Part shown: piece after piece, positions 24,566 through 33,192 of the stretch
How the letters are laid out: every line of letters begins with the position of its first letter
Position numbering within the stretch: position 1 is the first letter of the stretch
From: Agromyces sp. 3263
GTDB lineage: Bacteria; Actinomycetota; Actinomycetes; Actinomycetales; Microbacteriaceae
Reading direction: 5' to 3'
Length of the DNA: 64,000 nt
Assembly: GCF_031456545.1 (NCBI RefSeq)
Contig: NZ_JAVDUV010000001.1
Location: 2,728,001-2,792,000 of the forward strand
Translations under genes and position numbers: made by a program
Notes under the pieces: model-generated
What the model saw: the letters and a program-made list of their open reading frames with translations, nothing else
What the model was told of the DNA's origin: nothing
Database searches by the model: none

Positions 24566-25893
24566 CCGGTGGCACGCTGCTCGTCGTCGCCGACACCGAC
24601 TCGTACGTGAAGTGGGGCGCGGCGCTCGCGTCGCAGCTGCCCGACGAGTGGGAGGCGCGGCTCGTCGTCGTCGCGACGCCCGCGCAACCGAGCGCACGCC
24701 AGCTGCGGGTCGCGCTCGCCGGCACGCGGTTCGCGCCCGCCGACGTCGCGGTGGTCGAGCTCGACGCGCTGGGCGACCTCGTCGACGGGCTGCGGCCCGA
24801 TGCCGTGCTGCTCGCGCTGCGGGGTCCGCTCGTGCGCGTCGTCGTGCCGGTCGTCGGCGAACGGGCGGGCCGCCCCGTGATCGCGACCGGATTCCCCGGC
24901 CTGACCATTCCCGCGGCACGGAAGGCCGTGATCTACCGCGAGCGCACCGACCTCATCGTGCTGCACAGCCGGCGCGAGGTGCGCGAGTTCCGCGCGATCG
25001 CCGACGAGCTCGGGGTGCCCGTCGGACTCGGTCTCGCGACCCTGCCGTTCCTCCGGGTCGCGGCGCGCGAGCTCGAGCCGGCCGCCGCGCGATCGCGGCC
25101 GCCCGCGCCCGCTCCGAACGGGCCCGAGCGCATCCGGCCCGAGCGCACCGACCTCGTCTTCGCCGCGCAGGCAAAGGTGCCGTCCGAGCGCGACGACCGG
25201 GTGCGCCTGCTCGGCTGGCTCGCGGATGCCGCGCGCCGCCGTCCGAACCGACGCGTGGTCGTGAAGGTGCGCGCCCGCGCCGGCGAGGCCCAGACGCACG
25301 CCGAGAGCTGGGATTACGCGGACCTGCTCGCCGACCCGACCGTGCGTGCGCAGCTCGGAGGCTCGATGCCCCCCAACCTCGTCGTCGAGGACGGCCCGAT
25401 GGCCGAGCACCTGGCGCGCGCGTCAGCGCTCGTCACCGTGAGCTCGACGGCGGTGCTCGAGGCGATCGCCGAGGGGGTGCCGGCGCTCGTCGTCGACGAG
25501 TTCGGGGTGGGCCCGAGGCTCATCAACACGGTGTTCGTCGGCAGCGGCCTGTTCGGCGGCGCCGACGACGTGGCGGCCGGGGCCGCGAGGGATCCGGATC
25601 CGGCGTGGCTCGACGACAACTACTTCCACGGGCCGGCCGCCGACGACTGGCTCGCCCGACTCGTGGAGCTCGTCGAACGCCGCCGGGTCGAGCCGTTGCC
25701 GCTGCCGCCGCGTCGGCACAACCGGGTGGGCGGCGCGGTGCGGCGCGCGTACGAGCGCCGGCGGATGCTGGGACCCCACGACCGGTCGCCGGGAGGCGCC
25801 GCCGCGATGGTGGTCGCGCTGCCCGTGCGCTGGGTGGTGCGCCGCATGCATCGAGTGCGTGCCGCGCTCGCGACGCTCAGCGCGAGGCCCTGA
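24562..25893 (+). CDS. DUF6716 putative glycosyltransferase
   Basis: A 443-aa protein starting at a GTG that overlaps the neuB stop. The N-terminal half has a Rossmann-like LLVVADTDSYVKWGAALASQL; the C-terminal half has DGPMAEHLARASALVTVSSTAVLEAIAEGVPALVVDEFGVG, the nucleotide-sugar-binding pattern of GT-B enzymes such as sialyl- and polysialyltransferases. A basic tail follows. I place it in DUF6716 from memory. Position suggests it transfers the CMP-activated nonulosonate to a cell-wall glycopolymer. Confidence 0.75.
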   Translation: MTGGTLLVVADTDSYVKWGAALASQLPDEWEARLVVVATPAQPSARQLRVALAGTRFAPADVAVVELDALGDLVDGLRPDAVLLALRGPLVRVVVPVVGERAGRPVIATGFPGLTIPAARKAVIYRERTDLIVLHSRREVREFRAIADELGVPVGLGLATLPFLRVAARELEPAAARSRPPAPAPNGPERIRPERTDLVFAAQAKVPSERDDRVRLLGWLADAARRRPNRRVVVKVRARAGEAQTHAESWDYADLLADPTVRAQLGGSMPPNLVVEDGPMAEHLARASALVTVSSTAVLEAIAEGVPALVVDEFGVGPRLINTVFVGSGLFGGADDVAAGAARDPDPAWLDDNYFHGPAADDWLARLVELVERRRVEPLPLPPRRHNRVGGAVRRAYERRRMLGPHDRSPGGAAAMVVALPVRWVVRRMHRVRAALATLSARP

Positions 25894-25898
25894 CACCG

Positions 25899-25929
25899 GC
25901 CGGCGGGGTTTTCGTGCGGCGCCGCCGGC
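25899..25929. terminator. GC hairpin between convergent genes
   Basis: GCCGGCGG (25899-25906) pairs with CCGCCGGC (25922-25929), with TTTT in the loop. It lies between the nonulosonate operon and the convergent carbonic-anhydrase-like gene. Confidence 0.5.
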
Positions 25930-25936
25930 GGCCGGC

Positions 25937-26473
25937 TCAGTCGACGGGCGCCGTGTGCTCCTCGACGTGACGGAGGTACGCGGTCGCGTTGCGGCGGATG
26001 CCGTCGCGCTCGGCCTCGGACAGCTCGCGCCGCACCTTGCCGGGGACCCCGGCCACCAGCGACCCCGGCGGCACCACGGTGCCCTCGAGCACGACCGCGC
26101 CGGCCGCGACGAGCGACCCGGCGCCGATCACCGCGCCGTTCAGCACGGTCGCGCCCATGCCGATCAGGCAGTCGTCCTCGACGGTGCAGCCGTGCAGCAC
26201 CGCACCGTGCCCCACCGAGACGCCGCGGCCGATCGTGAGCGGGAAGCCCGCGTCGACGTGGCCGACCACGGCGTCCTGCAGGTTCGCGTCCTCGCCCAGG
26301 CGGATGGGCTCGGCCTCGGCGCGCAGCACCGCGTTGTACCAGACGCTCGAGCCCGCGGCGAGGTGGACGTTCCCCACGATCACGGCACCGGCGGCGACGA
26401 ACGCGCCGTCGTTCACGACGGGGGCCGGCACGCCGGCGATGGTGAGGATGCGGGCGGAGGGGTCGGCGCTCAT
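25937..26473 (-). CDS. Gamma-carbonic-anhydrase-like hexapeptide-repeat protein
   Basis: A 178-aa left-handed beta-helix protein of the YrdA/PaaY gamma-carbonic anhydrase group. Hexapeptide turns run from about residue 20 to 140. Candidate metal ligands are the His of VGHVDAGF and the two His of VGHGAVLHGC. Many members have unproven activity, so carbonic anhydrase function is uncertain. TAGGCT (complement of 26480-26485) lies 6 nt before the ATG, which points to a leaderless transcript. Confidence 0.85.
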   Translation of the reverse strand: MSADPSARILTIAGVPAPVVNDGAFVAAGAVIVGNVHLAAGSSVWYNAVLRAEAEPIRLGEDANLQDAVVGHVDAGFPLTIGRGVSVGHGAVLHGCTVEDDCLIGMGATVLNGAVIGAGSLVAAGAVVLEGTVVPPGSLVAGVPGKVRRELSEAERDGIRRNATAYLRHVEEHTAPVD

Positions 26474-26499
26474 GGCGTCAGCCTACGCGCGCCGCGCGT

Positions 26500-27795
26500 T
26501 CAGCCGTCGGCGCGGGGTCGACGCCGGACGGCGGCCGTGATCAGGCGGCCGGCCGCCCCGACCGCGAAGACGACCATCCCCCCGATGACGGCCTGCACCG
26601 GGAGCGTGGCGACGAGCACGAGGCATCCGATCGCCCCCGCGATGTTCAGCCAGCGCGGTACCCGGCGTTCGGAGGCAGGCTGGGTGAACGCCGACGCATT
26701 GGCGACGAGGTAGTACAGGAGCACGCCGAAGGAGCTGAACCCGATCGCGCCCCGAAGGTCGACGACGAGCACCAGCCCGACGATCGCGACGGCCACCGCG
26801 ATCTCGGCGACATACGGCACGTGCGATCGCGGATGCACCGCCGCGAGCGGCGCAGGCAGCTCGCGGTCGCGCGCCATCGCGAGGGTGGTGCGGCCGATGC
26901 CGGCGATGAGCGCGAGCAGGGCACCGAGCGCCGCGACCGCGGCGCCGACCTGCACGATCGGCACCGCCCAGTCCCAGCCGCCGACCTGGACGAGGTCGGC
27001 GAGGGGAGCGTCCACGCCGGCCGCGAGGTATGCCGCGCCCAGGGTGAGCAGGAGCACGATCGCGACGGCCGCGTAGATCGCCACGACGATACCGAGCGCG
27101 ATGGCGATCGCCTTCGGGATCGTGCGGGCGGGATCGCGCACCTCCTCCCCGAGCGTGGCGATGCGGGCGTAGCCCGCGAAGGCGAAGAAGAGGAGTCCCG
27201 CCGACTGCAGCACGCCGTACGGGTCGGCGCCCGCGGCTCCCAGCAGATCCTGCTGCGGCGGGATGCCGTCGCGGGCCAGTCCGGTCGCGCCGGCGACGAG
27301 CACGAGCGCGAGCACGGCCAGCACGACGACCACGATGACCGTCGCGGCCCGTGCGGTGCGGGTGATGCCGAGCAGGTTGACCGCCGCAAGCACCACGACG
27401 GCCGCCACGGCGACGGGCCGCTCCCAGGCGGTCGGCACGAGGTAGTCGGCGGCCGTGAGCGCCATCGCCGCGCAGCTCGCCGTCTTGCCGACGACGAAGC
27501 CCCACCCCGCGAGGAACCCCGGCCACTCGCCGAGCCGCTCCCGCCCGTACCGGTAGGCGCCGCCCGACTCGGGGTAGCGTGCGGCCAACTGCCCCGTCGA
27601 GCTCGCGTTCGCATACGCGACGAACGCGGCGATCACGAGGCCTGCGAGCAGCCACGGGCCGGCGGCCGCGGCGGCCGGCTGCCACACCGCGAAGACGCCG
27701 GCGCCGATCATCGACGCGAGGCCGATCGCCACGGCGTCGCGGAGTCCGAGGCGGCGGGCCAGGCGCCCGGGGGGCGGGGGCGGAGTCGCGGTCAC
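26500..27795 (-). CDS. APC family amino-acid permease
   Basis: A 431-aa transporter with about twelve hydrophobic helices. The first has GLASMIGAGVFAVWQPAA, the APC signature that binds the amino-acid backbone; ESGGAYRYGRERLGEW and FFAFAGYARIATLGEEVRDP are also family motifs. The GTG start has TAGGGT 6 nt upstream (complement of 27802-27807), another leaderless arrangement. It is divergent from the YbaK gene. Substrate not predictable. Confidence 0.9.
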   Translation of the reverse strand: MTATPPPPPGRLARRLGLRDAVAIGLASMIGAGVFAVWQPAAAAAGPWLLAGLVIAAFVAYANASSTGQLAARYPESGGAYRYGRERLGEWPGFLAGWGFVVGKTASCAAMALTAADYLVPTAWERPVAVAAVVVLAAVNLLGITRTARAATVIVVVVLAVLALVLVAGATGLARDGIPPQQDLLGAAGADPYGVLQSAGLLFFAFAGYARIATLGEEVRDPARTIPKAIAIALGIVVAIYAAVAIVLLLTLGAAYLAAGVDAPLADLVQVGGWDWAVPIVQVGAAVAALGALLALIAGIGRTTLAMARDRELPAPLAAVHPRSHVPYVAEIAVAVAIVGLVLVVDLRGAIGFSSFGVLLYYLVANASAFTQPASERRVPRWLNIAGAIGCLVLVATLPVQAVIGGMVVFAVGAAGRLITAAVRRRPRADG

Positions 27796-27852
27796 GCGGG
27801 AACCCTACTCCACGGGCGTGAAGTGCTCGTCGCCGAATCGTAGGATCGACGC

Positions 27853-28350
27853 ATGCCCGCCGAGCAGACGTCCACGCCGTCCCACGCCGCCGTCGACCGC
27901 GTCACCGCCGCACTCGCTGCGCAGGGCGTCGAGCCGCGCGTCGTCTGGTTCGATGACGCCGTGACCACCGCACAGCTCGCCGCCGACGCCCTCGGTGTCG
28001 AGGTCGGGCAGATCGCCAACTCCCTGGTGTTCACGATCGACGACGAGCCGATCCTCGTGCTCACGTCGGGCGCGCACCGCGTCGACACCGAGTGGCTCGG
28101 TGAACGTCTCGGCGGCACCATCCGTCGCGCATCGAAGGAAACCGTCAAGGAGGCCACCGGCCAGGTGATCGGCGGCGTCGCGCCCGTCGGTCATCCCGCG
28201 CCGGTGCGCACGATCGTCGACGTGCAGCTGGCCGACTACGACGAGGTGTGGGCCGCCGCCGGGCACGCGAAGACGGTCTTCCCGACCACGTTCGACGAGC
28301 TCGTGCGCATCACGGGCGGCACGCCGAGCCACGTCGAGGCTTCGGCATGA
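27853..28350 (+). CDS. YbaK/EbsC family aminoacyl-tRNA deacylase-like protein
   Basis: A 165-aa protein of the YbaK/ProX trans-editing family, which removes wrong amino acids from tRNA-Pro. It shows IANSLVFTIDDEPILVLTSGAHRVD and GGVAPVGHP. The position of the catalytic Lys in E. coli YbaK (in QVYKTLLV) is Asn here (QIANSLVF), so the activity or specificity may differ. TAGGAT at 27841-27846 lies 6 nt before the ATG (leaderless). The next gene overlaps its stop. Confidence 0.85.
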   Translation: MPAEQTSTPSHAAVDRVTAALAAQGVEPRVVWFDDAVTTAQLAADALGVEVGQIANSLVFTIDDEPILVLTSGAHRVDTEWLGERLGGTIRRASKETVKEATGQVIGGVAPVGHPAPVRTIVDVQLADYDEVWAAAGHAKTVFPTTFDELVRITGGTPSHVEASA

Positions 28351-28919
28351 CATCCGACGTGGTCGCCTGGCCGCGCGCCGCCGGCCCGCTGACGCTCCGT
28401 CCGCCCACGAGCGACGACCTCGACCAGGTGCTCGTCTGGCGCAACCGGCCCGACGTCATCCGCTGGCTGCTGCGCACCACGGTCGACCCCGAGGCGTTCC
28501 GCACGGCGTGGCTGGACACCGTCGACGACCCCGACCAGCATGCCGTGGTCGCCCTGCTCGACGGCGCGGTCGTCGGAACAGGCTCGCTCGACGTGCGCGA
28601 CGGCATGGGCCAGTTCGACGGCGACGCGTGGCGAGGCGCCGAGGGGCAGCTCGGCTACTGCATCGATCCGACGCACGCCGGCAGGGGGTACGCGACCGAG
28701 ATCGCGCGCGCCCTGCTCGACCTCGCCTTCGCTGAACTCGGGCTCCACCGGGTGACCGCCGGGTGCTTCGCCGACAACGTCGCCTCGTGGCGGGTCATGG
28801 AGAAGCTCGGCATGCGACGGGAGCAGCACGGCGTGCGCGACTCGTGGCACGCCGAGCTCGGCTGGATCGACGGATACACCTACGGCATCCTCGCCGAGGA
28901 GTGGCCGCCGGCGTCCTGA
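28347..28919 (+). CDS. GNAT family N-acetyltransferase (RimJ/RimL-like)
   Basis: A 190-aa acetyltransferase. The acetyl-CoA loop is YCIDPTHAGRGYATEIARAL around residue 105, followed by GLHRVTAGCFADNVASWRVMEKLGMRRE, typical of the RimJ/RimL branch acting on protein or small-molecule amines. It is coupled to the YbaK gene by an ATGA overlap. Substrate unknown. Confidence 0.87.
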   Translation: MTSDVVAWPRAAGPLTLRPPTSDDLDQVLVWRNRPDVIRWLLRTTVDPEAFRTAWLDTVDDPDQHAVVALLDGAVVGTGSLDVRDGMGQFDGDAWRGAEGQLGYCIDPTHAGRGYATEIARALLDLAFAELGLHRVTAGCFADNVASWRVMEKLGMRREQHGVRDSWHAELGWIDGYTYGILAEEWPPAS

Positions 28920-28947
28920 CGCGCGACGCACGGGGCACCGCGCACCG

Positions 28948-28967
28948 GGCGCCGGCGCCGGCGCCGG
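28948..28967. repeat. Palindromic GGCGCC repeat between convergent genes
   Basis: Three consecutive GGCGCC palindromes in the 55-bp gap between the GNAT gene and galK. It can fold on either strand and may terminate both transcripts. Confidence 0.45.
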
Positions 28968-28974
28968 CCGCAGC

Positions 28975-30132
28975 CTACGCGTCGCGGCGCGCGCCCTGGC
29001 TCGGGTGCACGACGAAGACCGACGGCTCGCGGTAGCCCCGCTCGGCGAACGCCGCGAGCACCTCGCGTGTGACGACCGGCACGAGGTCGTCGATCATGAG
29101 CGCGATGGCCGAGCCGCCGAAGCCGCCGCCCGTCATGCGCGCGCCGATCGCGCCATGCGCCTGCGCGGTCGCGACCGCGAGGTCGAGCTCGGGCACCGAG
29201 ATCTCGAAGTCGTCGCGCATGGAGACGTGCGAGGCGTCGAGGAACGGGCCGATCGCGCCCGGTCCCTGTTCGCGCAGTGTGCGCACGGTATCGAGCACGC
29301 GCTGGTCCTCGGTCACCACGTGTCGCACCCGACGGAACGTCTCGTCGTCGAGCAGTTCGGCCGCACGGCCGAGGTCGTCGTGGCGCACGTCACGGAGGGA
29401 CTCGACGCCCATGGCGCGGGCGCCCGCCTCGCAGGATGCGCGTCGCGCGGCGTACCCGCCCGAGGCGTGCGCGTGCTCCACCTTCGTGTCGATGACGAGC
29501 AGGGAGAGCCCGTCGGCCGTGAAGCCGAGCGGGATCACGTCGGCGTCGAGGCTGCGGCAGTCGAGGAAGACACCGCCGTCGGCCTCGCCGAGGAGCGACG
29601 CCGACTGGTCCATGATTCCCGTCGGCGCCCCCACCACGCGGTTCTCGGCGAGCTGGCCGACCTTCGCGAGCGTGGGCCGGTCGAAGCCGAGGCCCCAGTG
29701 CTCGTCGAGCGCGAGCGCCACGGCACTCTCGATCGCGGCCGACGACGAGAGGCCGGCGCCGACCGGCACCGAGCTCGCGACGTAGAGATCGACCCCGCGC
29801 ACGTGCTCGAGGTCGGCACCCAGCTCCCCGAGCGCCCAGGCGACGCCCAGCGGATACGCCGACCAGCCGCTGATCGCGTCGGGCGCGAGCTCTTCGAGGT
29901 GGATCTCGACGGCGTCGGGGGCGAAGCCCGACGCGACGCGAATCACCCGGTCGTCGCGGTCGCCGAGGGCGACGGCCGTGCGCTGGTCGATGGCGAACGG
30001 GAAGACGAACCCGTCGTTGTAGTCCGTGTGCTCGCCGATGAGGTTCACGCGTCCGGGAGCGGACCACACGCCGATGGGCTGCCGTCCGTACCATTCGGCG
30101 AACCCGTGCATCGCCTCCGTGACCTCGTTCAT
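28975..30132 (-). CDS. galK: Galactokinase GalK
   Basis: Phosphorylates galactose at C1 (Leloir pathway). The 385-aa GHMP kinase carries the galactokinase signature GRVNLIGEHTDYNDGFVFP near residue 30, the ATP loop VPVGAGLSSSAAIESA around residue 120, and TGGGFGGSAIAL near the C-terminus. The ATG at 30132 overlaps the galT stop (ATGA), so the two genes are coupled. Confidence 0.95.
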   Translation of the reverse strand: MNEVTEAMHGFAEWYGRQPIGVWSAPGRVNLIGEHTDYNDGFVFPFAIDQRTAVALGDRDDRVIRVASGFAPDAVEIHLEELAPDAISGWSAYPLGVAWALGELGADLEHVRGVDLYVASSVPVGAGLSSSAAIESAVALALDEHWGLGFDRPTLAKVGQLAENRVVGAPTGIMDQSASLLGEADGGVFLDCRSLDADVIPLGFTADGLSLLVIDTKVEHAHASGGYAARRASCEAGARAMGVESLRDVRHDDLGRAAELLDDETFRRVRHVVTEDQRVLDTVRTLREQGPGAIGPFLDASHVSMRDDFEISVPELDLAVATAQAHGAIGARMTGGGFGGSAIALMIDDLVPVVTREVLAAFAERGYREPSVFVVHPSQGARRDA

Positions 30133-31298
30133 GCGTCGACCTCGACCTCCCCGATCGCGCGGCGCAGCGCGCCGGCCTGTGACTCGGGCGTGACATCCCC
30201 GATCCATGCGCCCATCGCGGCCTCGGAGCCGGCGAGGTACTTGAGCTTGTCGGCGGCCCGGCGCGGGCTCGTGAGCTGGAGCATCAGCCGCACCTCGTCG
30301 CGTCGCTCGCTGACGGGGGCCTGGTGCCAGGCGGCGATGTAGGGCGTCGGGGTGTCATAGAGCCGGTCGACGCCGCGGAGCAACGTGAGGTACAGCGAAG
30401 CCAGCTCATCGCGCTCGGCGAGGGTCGTTGCCGCGAAGTCGGGCACGTGCCGGTGGGGGAGCAGGTGCACCTCGATCGGCCAGCGAGCGGCGAACGGCAC
30501 GAACGCGGTCCAGTGCTCGCCGCTCAGCAGCACGCGCGGCCCGTTGCGCTCGCGCTCGAGGATGTCGGCCATGAGCGTGGGGCCGTAGTCGTCGATCGCG
30601 GCGAGCAGGCGTTCGGTGCGCGGCGTGACGTACGGGTAGGCGTAGATCTGGCCATGCGGATGCGGCAGCGTGACGCCGATCTCACGTCCGCGGTTCTCGA
30701 AGGGGAACACCTCTTCCACTCCGGGCAGCGCCGAGAGCGCGGCGGTGCGCTGCGCCCACGCCTCGATCACGGTGCGCGCCCGCGAGACGCCGAGGGTGCC
30801 GAAGGACCCCTCGTGCTCGGGGCTGAAGCAGACGACCTCGCAGCGCCCGACCGACGTGAGCGTGCGCTCGAGCCCGACGCTGCGGAGCGAGGCCAGGGCG
30901 TCGGCGGCAGGAGCGGCCGGGTCGGACAGCTCCGGCCCGAACGACGGCGAGCGGTTCTCGAAGACGGCCACGTCGTAGCTGCTCGGGATCTCGGACGGGT
31001 TCGTGGCCGTCTGCGGCGCGAGCGGGTCGGCGTCGGCGGGCGGGAGGAACACGCGGTTCTGGCGGGCCGCCGCGATCGAGATCCACTCGCCGGTGAGCGG
31101 GTCCTGTCGCATGCGGGCCGTGGCAGGGCGAGGGTCGAGCGTGCGCGCGTCGACGGCGCGCTCGGGCGGCAGCGTCGTGTCGGCGTCGTCGAAGTAGATG
31201 AGCTCGCGGCCGTCGGCGAGCGTCGTGGGGCGCACGGCGATGCGCGGGTCGACGATGGCGTCGAGCCCCGCGGTGGCGTCTGGTTCGGTATCGGGCAC
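30129..31298 (-). CDS. galT: Galactose-1-phosphate uridylyltransferase GalT
   Basis: Exchanges UMP between UDP-glucose and galactose-1-phosphate. The 389-aa protein has NRVFLPPADADP, FPFENRGREIGVTLPHPHGQIYAY, which contains the nucleophile His in HPHG, and a C-terminal VHLLPHRHVPDF half-site. Two GTG starts are possible: 31304 and 31298. The latter is preferred because TAGGGT (complement of 31305-31310) lies exactly 6 nt upstream, matching the leaderless pattern. It is divergent from a DeoR regulator across a two-copy operator. Confidence 0.93.
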   Translation of the reverse strand: MPDTEPDATAGLDAIVDPRIAVRPTTLADGRELIYFDDADTTLPPERAVDARTLDPRPATARMRQDPLTGEWISIAAARQNRVFLPPADADPLAPQTATNPSEIPSSYDVAVFENRSPSFGPELSDPAAPAADALASLRSVGLERTLTSVGRCEVVCFSPEHEGSFGTLGVSRARTVIEAWAQRTAALSALPGVEEVFPFENRGREIGVTLPHPHGQIYAYPYVTPRTERLLAAIDDYGPTLMADILERERNGPRVLLSGEHWTAFVPFAARWPIEVHLLPHRHVPDFAATTLAERDELASLYLTLLRGVDRLYDTPTPYIAAWHQAPVSERRDEVRLMLQLTSPRRAADKLKYLAGSEAAMGAWIGDVTPESQAGALRRAIGEVEVDA

Positions 31299-31316
31299 GC
31301 GCACACCCTACGCGAC

Positions 31317-31354
31317 TTTCGTTTCGCAAACAACCGGGGTTTCGTATTGCAAAG
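31317..31354. promoter_or_regulatory. Two-copy operator between galT and the DeoR gene
   Basis: TTTCGTTTCGCAAAC (31317-31331) and TTTCGTATTGCAAAG (31340-31354) match at 12 of 15 positions and are offset by 23 bp, about two helical turns. The first overlaps the galT promoter spacer. This is the layout expected for cooperative binding of the DeoR protein encoded at 31382. Confidence 0.68.
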
Positions 31355-31381
31355 GCCGTGCTCGGCGCCGAGAATGCCGGT

Positions 31382-32227
31382 ATGACGGATGCCGCGACGG
31401 CCACGCCCGCGCCCCTCGACGCTCCCCGGCGACGCCAGCTCGCCCTGGGCCTCGTCGCCGAGCGCGGATTCGTGCGCGTCGCCGAGCTCAGCGCGGCCTT
31501 CGGCGTCACGACGGTGACCGCCCGAGCCGACCTCGATGCGCTCGAACGGCAGGGCGCCATCCGCCGCGTGCACGGCGGAGCGGTGCCCGCCTCGTCGGTG
31601 CTCGAGGCCGAGCGCCCCGAACGCGAGCCGAGCTTCGAGGAGGCGCTCGCGGCATCCGTGGAGCCGAAGCGGTCGATCGGCGAGTACGCCGCGTCGCTCG
31701 TGCGCAGCGGCCAGAGCGTCATCCTCGACGTCGGCACGACGACCCTCCAGATCGCACGCGCCCTGCGGGCCCGCGCCGACCTCGACGACCTCGTCGTGTT
31801 CACGAACGGCCTCTCGATCGCGCTCGAGCTCGAGGACGAGATCCCGCGCTTCACGGTCGTCGTGACGGGCGGCACCCTGCGCCCGAAGCAGCACTCGCTG
31901 GTGCATCCGCTGGCCGGGTCGATGCTCGAGGAGGTGCACGCCGACCTCGCCTTCATCGGCTGCAACGGCGTCGACCCGGCACACGGCGTGACGAACGCGA
32001 ACCTGCCCGAGGCGGCGGTGAAGGCGCTCATGCTGCGCGCCGCGGCCAGGGCCGTCGTGGTTGCCGACGGCTCGAAGCTCGGCGAGGTGCACCTGGGCCG
32101 CATCGCCCCGATCGACGCCTTCGACGTGCTGGTGACGGATGCCGCGGCGCCGGCGCCGCTCGTCGCCGAACTCGAGGCGTCGGGGCTCGCGGTGCACCTC
32201 GCCCGAGACCCTAAAGTGGATCCATGA
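31382..32227 (+). CDS. DeoR family transcriptional regulator of the gal genes
   Basis: A 281-aa repressor with a winged helix (RRRQLALGLVAERGFVRVAE, TTVTARADLDALERQGAIRR) and a DeoR sensor domain (DVGTTTLQIARAL, FTNGLSIALELE, VTGGTLRPKQHSLV, FIGCNGVDP). The ATG at 31382 is preferred over an upstream GTG at 31358 because of homologous length and GAGAA before it. It is divergent from galT and coupled to galM, so galactose or a phosphate of it is the likely inducer (inference). Confidence 0.87.
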   Translation: MTDAATATPAPLDAPRRRQLALGLVAERGFVRVAELSAAFGVTTVTARADLDALERQGAIRRVHGGAVPASSVLEAERPEREPSFEEALAASVEPKRSIGEYAASLVRSGQSVILDVGTTTLQIARALRARADLDDLVVFTNGLSIALELEDEIPRFTVVVTGGTLRPKQHSLVHPLAGSMLEEVHADLAFIGCNGVDPAHGVTNANLPEAAVKALMLRAAARAVVVADGSKLGEVHLGRIAPIDAFDVLVTDAAAPAPLVAELEASGLAVHLARDPKVDP

Positions 32228-33156
32228 CTCTTCCCACGGGCGAGCAGTTCGTGCTCGAGACCTCGACGTCGAGCGGCGACCTGCAGGCCACGATCACGGC
32301 CGTCGCTGCGGGCATCCGCACCCTCAGCATCAACGGCATCGACCTCGTTCCTCCCTACGCCGAGGACCAGGCGCCCCCCATGGGCGCCGGCATCGTGCTC
32401 GCGCCGTGGCCGAACCGCATCCGCGACGGCCGGTGGACCCACGACGGCGTCGAGCACCAGCTCGCCATCACCGAGCCGGCCCGCAACAACGCCATCCACG
32501 GCCTGCTGCGGTACACCGAGTACAAGCCGATCGCCCGCGAGCGCGACTCGGTGACCCTCTCGGCGACGATCTACCCGCAGCTCGGCTACCCCTACCTGCT
32601 CGGCACCGCCGTGCACTACGAGCTCGTCGCCGACGGCCTCAAGGTCACCCACTACGTGGAGAACCTGGGCGCCGAGGCGGCGCCGGTCGCGCTCGGCTCG
32701 CACCCTTACCTGAAGATCGGCGGCGTGCCCACCGGCGACCTCACGCTGCGCCTGGACGCGGCGAGCCACATCGAGGTCGACGACCGCCTGCTGCCCACCG
32801 GCGAGGTTCCCGTCGACGACACCGAGTGGGACCTGCGCGACGGCCGGCGTGTGAGCGACCTCCACCTCGACGACGCGTTCGGCGAGGTGGCCAGCGAAGA
32901 CGGTGTCGTGCTGCACACGCTCACCGCGCCCGACGGGCGAACGGTGTCCATCTGGGCCGACGACGAGTTCGACTACGTGCAGGTCTACACCAGCCGCGAG
33001 TTCCCCGGCGAGGACGGCGACGTGGCGATCGCCGTGGAGCCGATGACGGCTCCCGCCGAGGCGTTCAACTCGGGTCGCGGGCTGCGCTGGCTCGACCCGG
33101 GTGACGAGTGGCAGGTCAGCTGGGGCATCCGGTTCGAGGGGTTCACGGCCGACTGA
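32224..33156 (+). CDS. Aldose 1-epimerase (GalM-like mutarotase)
   Basis: A 310-aa mutarotase-fold protein. It shows GAGIVLAPWPNRIRDGRW, NNAIHGLLRYTEY with the catalytic His, LGSHPYLKIG, and a C-terminal AVEPMTAPAEAFNSG containing the catalytic Glu. It interconverts alpha and beta anomers so that beta-D-galactose can enter the GalK pathway. It starts inside the DeoR gene stop (ATGA). Confidence 0.88.
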   Translation: MTLPTGEQFVLETSTSSGDLQATITAVAAGIRTLSINGIDLVPPYAEDQAPPMGAGIVLAPWPNRIRDGRWTHDGVEHQLAITEPARNNAIHGLLRYTEYKPIARERDSVTLSATIYPQLGYPYLLGTAVHYELVADGLKVTHYVENLGAEAAPVALGSHPYLKIGGVPTGDLTLRLDAASHIEVDDRLLPTGEVPVDDTEWDLRDGRRVSDLHLDDAFGEVASEDGVVLHTLTAPDGRTVSIWADDEFDYVQVYTSREFPGEDGDVAIAVEPMTAPAEAFNSGRGLRWLDPGDEWQVSWGIRFEGFTAD

Positions 33157-33176
33157 GCCGGACGGCGCTGCACCGC

Positions 33177-33192
33177 TCGGCCGTGTGGCCGA
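33177..33192. terminator. Short hairpin between galM and marP
   Basis: TCGGCC (33177-33182) pairs with GGCCGA (33187-33192) around GTGT, between the convergent stops at 33156 and 33193. It is short, so the call is weak. Confidence 0.4.

Noticed and set aside
31299..31304. GTG at 31304 as galT start
   Set aside because: It adds only two residues and leaves no room after the TAGGGT box; the GTG at 31298 fits the 6-nt leaderless spacing.
30682..32916. A 744-codon frame antisense across galT, deoR and galM
   Set aside because: Shadow frame: the three real genes have complete family motifs and this frame has none.
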